Shown here in pieces: positions 1 through 7,499 of a stretch of 64,000 nucleotides of DNA. The first letter of the stretch is position 1. Every line of letters starts with the position of its first letter. The notes below the pieces were generated by a model. It was given only the letters and a program-made list of their open reading frames with translations. It was not told where the DNA came from and ran no database searches. Source of the stretch: Clostridium carboxidivorans P7 (GTDB lineage Bacteria > Bacillota > Clostridia > Clostridiales > Clostridiaceae); contig NZ_CP011803.1 of NCBI RefSeq assembly GCF_001038625.1, positions 2,232,001 to 2,296,000 of the forward strand, in the 5' to 3' direction. The position numbers were made by a program, and so were the translations under genes.

Positions 1-785
1 TATCCTGTTCTAGAGTCTATTATGTGATGAAACCTTTTTCCATCTTTTATTGAATATCTTTCATAATTTCCCGAAGTAACTACAGACTTGTTTGAAATAC
101 TTAGTACTCCTACAAATTCTCCTCTTTCTTTTAAAGGGTTTTGAATGCCAATGTTCCAATTACTTCCATCAGCTTTATTGCCTACAGCAAGTATGTTGCC
201 ACCAAGATCAATCAATGCACTTTTTATACGATATTTTTCAAATACTCTTCTAACTTCATCTGCTGCATAGCCTTTGGCAATGCCCCCAACATCAAGTTTT
301 TGATTTTCTTTTTTTAACTTAATGGAAACATCTTTTTCATCTAAGCATATATCTTTGTAGTCAACAAGATTAAGATTATTTACAATTTCACTTTTATCTG
401 GTATTTTAAAATTTTCTTTACCTATGTTCCATAAATTCACTATTGGCCTAATTGTAGGATCAAAAGTTCCATGACTCATTCTGCTGTATTCTACTGCTTT
501 GTCTATTACAAAATAAGTATCATAACTGACCTTCTCATAGCATTTACCAGCACTTCTATTGATTTTTGAAAGCTCACTATAATCTTTAAATGCTGACATT
601 TTATCATCTATATCATTAACTCTTTTCATAGCTTCACTTATTGCTATTTCAGATTTATTTCCATATGCTCTTAATTGTATTATGGTTCCAAGAGAATAAA
701 ATTCCTTCCAAGCTAGCATTTCATTCTTCTTAATATTTTTTGAAAATATGCTAAGCAGTTTTTTAGAATTAAACATATTATTCAT
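1..785 (-). CDS. apbE: FAD:protein FMN transferase (ApbE family), partial
   Basis: Transfers FMN from FAD onto a Thr/Ser of target flavoproteins, classically redox-pump subunits such as RnfG/RnfD or NqrC. I translated the strand directly. Family motifs are LDVGGIAKGYAAD (about residues 163-175), ALIDLGGN shortly after, and the Mg/FAD-binding HHIIDSRTG (about 250-258). About 261 codons are present and the C-terminus lies outside the window. The start ATG at 785 follows a strong AAAAGGAGGT. The N-terminus (MNNMFNSKKLL) is not a lipoprotein signal, so a cytoplasmic form is likely. No flavoprotein partner is adjacent inside the window; one may lie beyond the left edge. Confidence 0.93.
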   Translation of the reverse strand, partial: MNNMFNSKKLLSIFSKNIKKNEMLAWKEFYSLGTIIQLRAYGNKSEIAISEAMKRVNDIDDKMSAFKDYSELSKINRSAGKCYEKVSYDTYFVIDKAVEYSRMSHGTFDPTIRPIVNLWNIGKENFKIPDKSEIVNNLNLVDYKDICLDEKDVSIKLKKENQKLDVGGIAKGYAADEVRRVFEKYRIKSALIDLGGNILAVGNKADGSNWNIGIQNPLKERGEFVGVLSISNKSVVTSGNYERYSIKDGKRFHHIIDSRTG

Positions 786-954
786 ACCTCCTTTTGCTGT
801 ATTTAAAATCACTGTTATTACAATAGAGTTTTTATCATCAAATAACGCTGTTCCTATGTATTTTCTATTTATTTCTTCTCTAAAAATCAAAAATATTATA
901 ACTGGTTGTTATCTGATAAATACATTCTATATCACTTACCTTAATTTAAGTTTA

Positions 955-976
955 GAGTTTGCTGAGAGTTTGCTGA
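955..976 (-). repeat. Tandem 11-bp direct repeat upstream of apbE
   Basis: The unit GAGTTTGCTGA occurs twice head to tail with no mismatch, about 170 bp upstream of the apbE start. Perfect 11-bp tandem repeats are a spacing used by OmpR-type activators, so this could be a regulator site. The sequence alone does not show which regulator. Confidence 0.5.
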
Positions 977-1000
977 GAAATAAGAAAACAAATTTTGAAT

Positions 1001-1048
1001 AAAAAAATAAAGCTATATTAGCTCGCTAAACTAATCATAGCTTTATTT
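1001..1048 (-). terminator. Rho-independent terminator of the ArsC-like gene
   Basis: AATAAAGCTAT (1006-1016) pairs with ATAGCTTTATT (1037-1047). A smaller palindrome, TTAGCGAGCTAA, sits in the loop. On the minus strand the stem is followed by a run of T, directly downstream of the gene ending at 1067. Confidence 0.85.
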
Positions 1049-1066
1049 CTAAATTAAAATATAATG

Positions 1067-1405
1067 TTACTCCCATTCCTTCCAAATTTCTGGTTCATAT
1101 CCTACTGTAGCTTGTTTACCGTTGCGTACTATTGGAGTTTTACAAACTTTAGGATTATTTAAAAGTATTTCTTCTTTCATATTGCTGTCTCTAATTTTAT
1201 CAAGATTTAATCTTGTATATTCTTTTGTTTTAGTGTTTATTAAATTGTTTAATCCAACAGCTTCTTTAACACTTTTAAGCTCTCCTTTACTTAACCCCTT
1301 CTCATTTAAATCAATAAGTTGATATTTAATTTTTCTCTCCTTAAAATATCTTTCTGCCTTTTTTGTATCAAAGCATTTTTTTACCCCGAAAATTTGAATA
1401 TTCAT
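1067..1405 (-). CDS. ArsC/Spx-family thioredoxin-fold protein
   Basis: A 112-residue protein with the ArsC/YffB/Spx layout: a beta strand, then an active-site-type cysteine (GVKKCFDTKKA, Cys11), a Y-F-K-E-R helix and the late TPIVR segment that forms the cis-Pro loop. Only this N-terminal Cys fits the ArsC position; it lacks the CXXC of redox-sensing Spx. A glutathione- or thioredoxin-linked reductase or stress role is possible, but the substrate is unknown. It appears monocistronic, with its own terminator. AGAAGGGAG precedes the ATG. Confidence 0.85.
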   Translation of the reverse strand: MNIQIFGVKKCFDTKKAERYFKERKIKYQLIDLNEKGLSKGELKSVKEAVGLNNLINTKTKEYTRLNLDKIRDSNMKEEILLNNPKVCKTPIVRNGKQATVGYEPEIWKEWE

Positions 1406-1450
1406 AAACTAAATTCTCCCTTCTAGAAATGTATTATCCAACTTCCACAG

Positions 1451-1527
1451 TTTAAAAATAAATTAGTTTTCTGATGTAAGGAGGAAAACTCACCTTCATT
1501 GTCCTCTGTTCTCTGTCAATTGTCCTC
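1451..1527. mobile_element. Decayed partial copy of the 32.6-kb MITE-like element
   Basis: Read on the minus strand, about 75 bp match the left arm of the element at 32619-32887: the AGAGGACAATTGACAGAG block, GGACAATGA, GTGAGTTTT, CTCCTT and AAAACTAAT follow in the same order with scattered mismatches. The outer ACACAAC end and the other half are missing. The block overlaps the 3' end of the CDP-alcohol phosphatidyltransferase gene and encodes its final residues and stop. Confidence 0.8.
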
Positions 1528-2107
1528 TATTAATTTTCAAACTATCTTCACATTTTTTCAAACTTACAATGCAAGTCCAAATACGATATGAAGAAGAAAC
1601 AAATGCAGCAAAAGTTATAATGTACATAAATGAATAAACTATATATAGATATCTAGCATTCATAATATGAAAAGTTATATAGGAAAATACAGGAATAACA
1701 TAAAACATTGCAGCAGCAACTCTACCTAAAAAATCAAAAATAAATATAGATTTTTTGCTGCAAGTCTTTTTAATAAAATATGAAGTAATAATAAACTCTG
1801 CAAACTTAAATAATATAACAAATAAAAACCATAATGGCAAAACGTGTAGAATATATAATACCATATATGAAATGATAATGTACAGTAAATCTGAAGCTAC
1901 ATCAAGAACAGCTCCTAATTTTGATATACTGCCATTAAATCTAGCAATCCTACCATCTAAAAAATCAGTTAGAAATATTATAGAAGTAATCATTATAGGT
2001 ATCAACATATCACCAAAATGTTTAACAATGTAGAAATTTAAAAATACTGATAATATTACTCTAAGTAATGTTATGATATTGGGAATGTTCATCATAAGTT
2101 TTTTCAT
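1496..2107 (-). CDS. CDP-alcohol phosphatidyltransferase family membrane protein
   Basis: Integral membrane enzyme family that moves a phosphatidyl group from a CDP-alcohol to a second alcohol, as in phosphatidylglycerophosphate synthesis. The full signature D-x2-DG-x2-AR-x8-G-x3-D-x3-D is visible (DFLDGRIAR ... GAVLDVASD, about residues 48-74), with several hydrophobic helices around it. 203 residues is normal. The last gene of an apparent operon, it starts 7 bp after the flavodoxin-like gene, whose end supplies AAGGA. The C-terminal NRGQLTENRGQ is oddly repetitive because it is encoded by a MITE remnant that also provides the TGA stop, so the native C-terminus has been replaced. Substrate unknown; it may be a PgsA-like paralogue. 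Confidence 0.88.
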   Translation of the reverse strand: MKKLMMNIPNIITLLRVILSVFLNFYIVKHFGDMLIPIMITSIIFLTDFLDGRIARFNGSISKLGAVLDVASDLLYIIISYMVLYILHVLPLWFLFVILFKFAEFIITSYFIKKTCSKKSIFIFDFLGRVAAAMFYVIPVFSYITFHIMNARYLYIVYSFMYIITFAAFVSSSYRIWTCIVSLKKCEDSLKINRGQLTENRGQ

Positions 2108-2114
2108 AATTTCA

Positions 2115-2663
2115 CTATTCCTTCGATAATTCTTTACCTAAATTATAAGCTTTACTTTCACTTTCCTTTTTTGAACTTGAAAGAAACTTTACTTTTTTAT
2201 ATGGTTTTGTGCTATTAAGAGATTTTTCCATAATTTCAAGTTCATCTTTTTTCGAAGCATCTGCTCCAGTTGAAAATACTATAATTTTCTTAGATGAAAA
2301 GTCTTTTATTTTTGACATATAATCTGTTACTACTGTAAGTGGTTTTCCTCCATAGTTTGGTGAACCAAAAACCACTATAGAATATTTTGATATATCATAT
2401 TTTAGATCTTTTTCTGGATAATTCAATGTAACCTCATAACCTTCATCATTTAATCCTTTGGCTATTGAATTTGCCATTAAACTTGTAACATCAGATAATG
2501 AAGGTTGAAAAATGATTAATGCCTTTTTAGGAGATGCATTTTTGCTTGTAAGCATCTTTTCGTTACTTCCTTTTATTTTATTTGCATATCCAACCATCAT
2601 CACCATACTAGCAACCGCAACTATTGCTAAAATTACAACCCCGATTAAAATTTTCTTTAACAT
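2115..2663 (-). CDS. Membrane-anchored flavodoxin-like protein
   Basis: 182 residues. Residues 5-28 form one hydrophobic helix that probably anchors the protein with the rest outside. A short linker follows, then a flavodoxin-like fold beginning KKALIIFQPSLSDVTSLMANSIA, where S-x-S-x-x-T/S resembles the FMN phosphate loop, and later VVFGSPNYGGKP, a typical flavodoxin 60s loop. This suggests FMN binding, though an outward-facing flavodoxin is unusual. It sits between the TetR regulator and a lipid-synthesis enzyme, suggesting an inducible envelope function. The start is preceded by AAGGAGGAAATAAG. Confidence 0.75.
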   Translation of the reverse strand: MLKKILIGVVILAIVAVASMVMMVGYANKIKGSNEKMLTSKNASPKKALIIFQPSLSDVTSLMANSIAKGLNDEGYEVTLNYPEKDLKYDISKYSIVVFGSPNYGGKPLTVVTDYMSKIKDFSSKKIIVFSTGADASKKDELEIMEKSLNSTKPYKKVKFLSSSKKESESKAYNLGKELSKE

Positions 2664-2679
2664 TCTTATTTCCTCCTTA

Positions 2680-3267
2680 CTAAACCATCAATTTATATAT
2701 GTACTTTATATTTGATAAAAGCTTTGTTTTTATTTCCTGTCTATTGTTCATAAAGCTTCGATTGTTTATCCATTTACACAATTCACCATGTAAATATCCA
2801 TGTAATATATTTGCAATTAAACTTGCCTTTTCCTCTGAAAGTTTATCATTGCTTACTTTTATAATTATTTCAATAAGTTCTTTACCTGGCTTATTTAACA
2901 TTTTAATTACCTCATCAGGAGGATTTCCACCTATAGTATCAAACCATATAAGTTTATACCAACCAGGATGATCCATTGAAAAATCAATGAGATTATCGAA
3001 AAGTTCATAAAGTCCTTCTTCACAATCAATTTTAACAGTTAAATTACTTTCGGAATAACACAGCATTTTTAATAATGCCTGTCCAAGCGCTTCCCAAAAA
3101 ATTTTCTCCAAGCTCTTAAAATAATTGTATAAGTTTGTATGAGCACATCCAAGCTTTTTTGCAATATCTCTTAAAGTTACATTTTTGCTTCCCTCATTTT
3201 CATCTATTAAAGCTAATGTAGTCTCTAAAATAATTTCCTTACTTAAATTATTTTTAATATTTTTCAT
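2680..3267 (-). CDS. TetR-family transcriptional regulator
   Basis: 195 residues from the ATG at 3267. An N-terminal helix-turn-helix (VTLRDIAKKLGCAHTNLYNYFKS, about 31-53) is followed by an all-helical ligand domain. The reading frame is open up to 3417, but the ATG at 3267 is the best start: GGAGGGG lies just upstream, and anything further 5' would run through the operator and promoter. It is the first gene of the operon with the flavodoxin-like and CDP-alcohol transferase genes and almost certainly represses itself through the palindrome next to its start. The effector is unknown. Confidence 0.92.
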   Translation of the reverse strand: MKNIKNNLSKEIILETTLALIDENEGSKNVTLRDIAKKLGCAHTNLYNYFKSLEKIFWEALGQALLKMLCYSESNLTVKIDCEEGLYELFDNLIDFSMDHPGWYKLIWFDTIGGNPPDEVIKMLNKPGKELIEIIIKVSNDKLSEEKASLIANILHGYLHGELCKWINNRSFMNNRQEIKTKLLSNIKYIYKLMV

Positions 3268-3279
3268 TTTATCCCCTCC

Positions 3280-3307
3280 ATTACCAATGGTAATTACCAT
3301 TGGTAAT
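3280..3307. promoter_or_regulatory. Perfect 28-bp palindromic operator (probable TetR site)
   Basis: A perfect palindrome built from the arm ATTACCAATGGTAA and its reverse complement, each arm itself containing the near-palindrome TTACCAATGGTAA. It lies between the promoter -10 and the tetR ribosome binding site, covering the expected transcription start. That is a classic place for TetR autorepression. Confidence 0.88.
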
Positions 3308-3336
3308 ATAATAACAAAAACAAACTTACCTGTCAA
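3308..3336 (-). promoter_or_regulatory. SigA-type promoter of the tetR operon
   Basis: On the minus strand, TTGACA (3331-3336) and TATTAT (3308-3313) are separated by exactly 17 bp. The 28-bp operator begins at the base after the -10. Confidence 0.85.
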
Positions 3337-3340
3337 TAAA

Positions 3341-3382
3341 ATGGCATCCAAATTATTTATAAAATAATAATTCGGATGCCAT
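3341..3382 (-). terminator. Terminator hairpin after the disrupted gene
   Basis: ATGGCATCC (3341-3349) pairs with GGATGCCAT (3374-3382), and the stem continues through AATTATT/AATAATT with one mismatch. On the minus strand it is followed by TTTTATTG. It separates the broken gene from the tetR promoter. Confidence 0.7.
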
Positions 3383-3439
3383 AGAATGTTGCAATACTCT
3401 AAGCTTAAATGTTTCAAACATGCTTTTCTATATTTTCAC

Positions 3440-4201
3440 TTACATTTTATCAATTTCTTCCTTATGTTTATTGTAATATGCTACAGGTTCCTTTAATCCA
3501 AATGTTGTATTATCAAAATCCTTAGGCACTACAGTTCTCACTATTTCAGAAAAATACTCTTGAAATAGCTTATCAAAATCAATGAGCTGCTTTTTCCACT
3601 TTTCAGTATCTACACTTATTCTACTTATCATAGGTATTGTCTTATTATCAATGGAAAACATCATGCTGCTGCTATCATTTAAGCCTAGAAAGCTAAAATA
3701 GTATGTTCCTCTATGCTTTAAATAATTATATTTTTGTCTTATATATTTTACTAAAGGATTTTCCAAAAAGCCTTTTACATAATAATCTCTTAACTTAATT
3801 TCTTTAGCAAGGGTTAATCTATAAAGTAATTCATTAAAATTACACTTTTTAATTGATTTATAATATAACTTGTTTTCTGGCAATTTACCTTCTAGATTAT
3901 AATCTAAATACAGCCATAATACTTGCCATGACAAACTAATACAAGTATTATAATAAATCAATGCATTTTGTAATAATATGGACTTAATAAAGGAAAAACT
4001 TGTACTACTCCTAAAAAAGTCTTCAAATTACTCATCCTCTAAATAATCTAAGTTAGATCTTGCAATGCTCATAGTTTGATATACATCTACTATATTATGA
4101 CAAGCAAAAATAATATTTGTTTCATATTTAAAATAATGTGCTTCATAAGGATTAGCTTTGCTCCATCTAGTAATGTCTTGAAAATTGTTATATATATTCA
4201 T
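3440..4201 (-). pseudogene. Gene split by an in-frame stop (possible Cthe_2314/HEPN-like protein)
   Basis: The ATG at 4201, behind GGTGGGGGATAATTT, opens a 57-residue reading frame (MNIYNNFQDITRWSK ... LDYLEDE) ended by TAA at 4028-4030. The same frame continues with 22 codons (FEDFFRSSTSF...) and then 173 more residues from a TTG at 3961 to the stop at 3440. Without the TAA the protein would be about 253 residues. It is helix-rich with a C-terminal YNKHKEEIDKM. The general look is that of the clostridial Cthe_2314 HEPN-type family, but I hold that loosely. Either this is a recent nonsense mutation or only fragments are made. The downstream fragment has no ribosome binding site of its own. 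Confidence 0.7.
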
Positions 4202-4313
4202 AAATTATCCCCCACCTAAATGATAAAAAATCATTCTACAATAATAATATTAACAAATTAGTATCATATAAAAATAATATTAATATAGTCTAAATATTAT
4301 TCCAAAAGAAAAA

Positions 4314-4335
4314 CCCTCTGCATTAATGCAAAGGG
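4314..4335 (-). terminator. Rho-independent terminator of the DUF4317 gene
   Basis: CCCTCTGCAT (4314-4323) pairs with ATGCAAAGGG (4326-4335) with one mismatch and a two-base loop. The minus-strand read-out continues into TTTTTC. It lies 20 bp after the stop of the gene ending at 4356. Confidence 0.85.
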
Positions 4336-4355
4336 CTGTTTATATACTTTTTTAA

Positions 4356-5594
4356 TTATATATAATCCACTTCTTCTGTTTCTAATTTGAAGCCATTTAT
4401 TTGTACATCTTCATTTAGCTCTATCAAAAGACACTTTCTGCCTCTCTTATCTTTTATTTGCTTTATAGAACTTAAATCTCTTGGAGTTATTGTAATATTG
4501 GTATTTTCATTTTCTATTTTTATGGATTTACTCTTAAAATCAGGTACTATATTTTTTACCTTAAATTCATAATCACTTCCACATAGTTCTTCAAAAGCAC
4601 TTTTTACTACTTCAGTATTTTCTATACCGCTCTCTTTTAAAACCTCTTCCACTTCTTTCATATCTACAGTTGGTTCTTCATCATCTTCAATTTCCTCTTC
4701 CATTTCTAGCTTTTCATTCATTCTTTCATATATTTCCTGCATAGTATCTGGTTTAATACTATCTCCTACCACTGTATTTAATATAGCATGAAAAGTTTCT
4801 TTTTCCTCTATGGCAGTAGCTTTAACATTACAACCTAATACTTCTTCCACAAAAACACTGTTCATCTGTTTAGCCTTAGATGAATAATAAACTGCCTTAT
4901 TTACATCTGTGTATTCTGCAGAAATGCTTGGGAACATAAAACCATCTAATGGGGATTTTAAATTTATTATCATATCCAATGCCGAATTTGGTTTAAAGGT
5001 CAAATCCGAATAATCAAGCTTTAGTGCTTTCTTTGGCACATCAACCTTATTCACACTACATAATAAGAATTCTATGGATTGCATAAAATCATCTATGGAC
5101 TCTTCAGCTTCCATACTTTTTTTCTTATTTCCCTTATAGTACTCTGCTCTTAAAAAGTTTATAACTACGTCAGTTTCATAAGTATAATTTTCAGCTATCT
5201 TATCTACTACTTTATCTGCATAAGCTGCAATACTTTCATTATTCTCATTTAATGCTTTATACAAAATTTGCTGGGTACTATCTATATCTTCTTCTTGTCC
5301 ATCTTCCACTTCTAAATCATCATTGTTATCAAGCTGTTCTATGGTAGTCTTATTTTTAAAATCCAATTCAAATATTTTAGAATCCAAGGTACCTGTCAAT
5401 ATTTTTTTAAAATTCTCTAAGTAAAGCTCTTGTTTTTCTATATCCATCATTTCAAAGTGATTTAATTCCCTTGTTATAATCTCTCCATTGTCCTTTTTTA
5501 AATATACGCTGTAAACTTCTTTTATTGGCAGCATGTATGCTCCAAGTTTAAATTCTTTTCTTATGTCTGCTAAATCCTTTTTATTCATGTTCAT
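4356..5594 (-). CDS. DUF4317 family protein, function unknown
   Basis: 412 residues, soluble and acidic, with a low-complexity acidic stretch near residues 107-122 (NNDDLEVEDGQEEDID) and another near 310-325. The N-terminal NKKDLADIRKEFKLG and the E-L-x-L-x-N-F-K-K-I-L-T-G-T block match the DUF4317 family common in Firmicutes. No catalytic motif is evident. It is monocistronic with its own terminator. Two ATGs six bases apart (5594 and 5588) could both serve AAAGAGG; the second has the more normal spacing. Confidence 0.82.
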   Translation of the reverse strand: MNMNKKDLADIRKEFKLGAYMLPIKEVYSVYLKKDNGEIITRELNHFEMMDIEKQELYLENFKKILTGTLDSKIFELDFKNKTTIEQLDNNDDLEVEDGQEEDIDSTQQILYKALNENNESIAAYADKVVDKIAENYTYETDVVINFLRAEYYKGNKKKSMEAEESIDDFMQSIEFLLCSVNKVDVPKKALKLDYSDLTFKPNSALDMIINLKSPLDGFMFPSISAEYTDVNKAVYYSSKAKQMNSVFVEEVLGCNVKATAIEEKETFHAILNTVVGDSIKPDTMQEIYERMNEKLEMEEEIEDDEEPTVDMKEVEEVLKESGIENTEVVKSAFEELCGSDYEFKVKNIVPDFKSKSIKIENENTNITITPRDLSSIKQIKDKRGRKCLLIELNEDVQINGFKLETEEVDYI

Positions 5595-5656
5595 TAAACC
5601 TCTTTCTTTATTTGTAATACTCTACTTTTTCTATACCATATATAATTATATCAGAA

Positions 5657-7498
5657 TTACTGAACATTTTTAAATTGATTAAAATACATGTTATGGTATA
5701 TTCCTTTATTTTTAATGAGTTCTTCATGACTTCCCTTTTCTACTATTTCACCACCATCAATTACCATGATATTATCTGCATTTCTAATGGTACTAAGTCT
5801 ATGTGCTATTATGAAACTTGTACGCCCCTCCATAAGCTTTAGCATTGCCTCCTGTATGTTCATTTCAGTACGGGTGTCCACACTACTTGTAGCTTCATCT
5901 AAAATCAATATAGATGGATTAGCCAAAATAGCCCTAGCTATAGCAATTAACTGTCTTTGTCCTTGACTCAAGTTTTCTCCACTGTCTTGTAAAAAAGTGT
6001 CATATCCTTTGGGAAGTCTATTTATAAATACATCTGCATTAGCCATAGCTGCAGCTGTCTTCACTTCTTCAAAGGTAGCATCCAGCTTACCATATTTAAT
6101 ATTTTCCTTAATTGTTCCAGAAAAAAGGTAGGTATCTTGAAGCACTATACCAAAACACTTTCTCAAACTATCTCTAGTGTATTCTCTTATATCTCTGCCG
6201 TCAATTAAGATTCTTCCATTAGTTATATCGTAAAATCTTGTAAGTAAATTTATAACGGTTGTTTTTCCTGCACCAGTAGGCCCTACTATAGCTGTGGTGC
6301 TCCCTTTTGGTGCATTAAAGCTTATATTTTTCAGTACAGATACATTTTCTCTGTAACCAAAATTAACATTTTCAAATTTTACATTTCCTTCTACATTTTC
6401 TAATACATCAGCTTCTAATACATCTGAAGCTTCCTCTTCTTCATCAAGTATTTCAAATACTCTTTCTGCTCCTGCTACAGCAGATTGCAGTGTATTAAAT
6501 ATATTAGCTAAATCATTTAACGGTCTTGAAAACTGTCTTGAATAACTTAAGAAACTTGCTATAATGCCTACAGTAATCAAATTTTTTACTGCCAGCATAC
6601 CTCCAACTCCAGCTACTACAGCAAAACCTATATTATTAATTACATTCATAAGTGGCATTATAAATCCTGATAATATTTGAGCTTTTATACCTACCTTGCA
6701 CAATTTTGAATTAGTTTCTTCAAACTGTTCAATTACCTTATCTTCATAATTAAAAGCTTTTACCACTTCAATGCCTGATATTGTTTCTTCTATGTATCCA
6801 TTAAGCTTTCCCAATTCTATTTGCTGGTCTTTAAACAAAGGGGCTGTATTTTTCGCTATAATACGGGTAAGCACAAGTACCATAGGTACAGTTATCATAG
6901 TAGCTAGTGTAAGTATAGGGCTTAAAATTATCATCATAAAAAGTGACCCAATTATGTTTATAAGTCCAGACATTAATTGCACTGTAGACTGTGATATTGT
7001 ACTGCTTACATTGTCAATATCATTAGATAAACGGCTCATAACCTCTCCATGAGTATGTATATCAAAAAATGATATTGGCAGCTTTTGAAGTTTTTTATAT
7101 AGGTGGCTACGTAAATTCATAACTATCCTCTGTGATACTCCTGCCATAATCCAACCTTGAAGGAAAGTAATAATTGCATCACCTATATAAGCTGCTACAA
7201 GAGCAATAGACATTATTTTAAGTACTGCAAAATTCACTTTCCCATTTATTTGAGACATTGCATCTACAGATTTTCCTATAATATATGGTACTGAAAGTGA
7301 AAGTGCAGCATCAATTATAATAAAAATAAATATCAAAGTTAAAAATTTACGTTCACTGCCAAAATATTTCCATAATCTAGACATAGTTTCTTTGAAATTT
7401 TTTGGTTTTACAACAGGCATCATTCTACCATGTCTTTTACCTGGTCTTCCCATTATATTTCTACCAACACCTATTGGGCCTTTATCTCCTTGAGCCAC
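5657..7498 (-). CDS. ABC exporter half-transporter, catalytic-site subunit
   Basis: 613 residues. A basic N-terminal extension (about 1-40) is followed by a six-helix type-1 exporter domain and a nucleotide-binding domain with Walker A GPTGAGKT, signature LSQGQRQ, Walker B LILDEATSS (catalytic Glu present) and H-loop IIAHRLST. The GTG start lies one base after the stop of the partner gene, with GAGGTGG as ribosome binding site, so translation is coupled. The partner is degenerate in its own Walker B and H-loop, so together they form a heterodimeric multidrug/lipid exporter of the BmrCD/LmrCD/TM287-288 type. Substrate unknown. Confidence 0.95.
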   Translation of the reverse strand: MAQGDKGPIGVGRNIMGRPGKRHGRMMPVVKPKNFKETMSRLWKYFGSERKFLTLIFIFIIIDAALSLSVPYIIGKSVDAMSQINGKVNFAVLKIMSIALVAAYIGDAIITFLQGWIMAGVSQRIVMNLRSHLYKKLQKLPISFFDIHTHGEVMSRLSNDIDNVSSTISQSTVQLMSGLINIIGSLFMMIILSPILTLATMITVPMVLVLTRIIAKNTAPLFKDQQIELGKLNGYIEETISGIEVVKAFNYEDKVIEQFEETNSKLCKVGIKAQILSGFIMPLMNVINNIGFAVVAGVGGMLAVKNLITVGIIASFLSYSRQFSRPLNDLANIFNTLQSAVAGAERVFEILDEEEEASDVLEADVLENVEGNVKFENVNFGYRENVSVLKNISFNAPKGSTTAIVGPTGAGKTTVINLLTRFYDITNGRILIDGRDIREYTRDSLRKCFGIVLQDTYLFSGTIKENIKYGKLDATFEEVKTAAAMANADVFINRLPKGYDTFLQDSGENLSQGQRQLIAIARAILANPSILILDEATSSVDTRTEMNIQEAMLKLMEGRTSFIIAHRLSTIRNADNIMVIDGGEIVEKGSHEELIKNKGIYHNMYFNQFKNVQ

Positions 7499-7499
7499 G

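Noticed and set aside
748..1002. 84-codon plus-strand ORF overlapping the apbE start
   Set aside because: It is antisense to apbE and its upstream region, has no ribosome binding site, and its composition is that of a chance frame.
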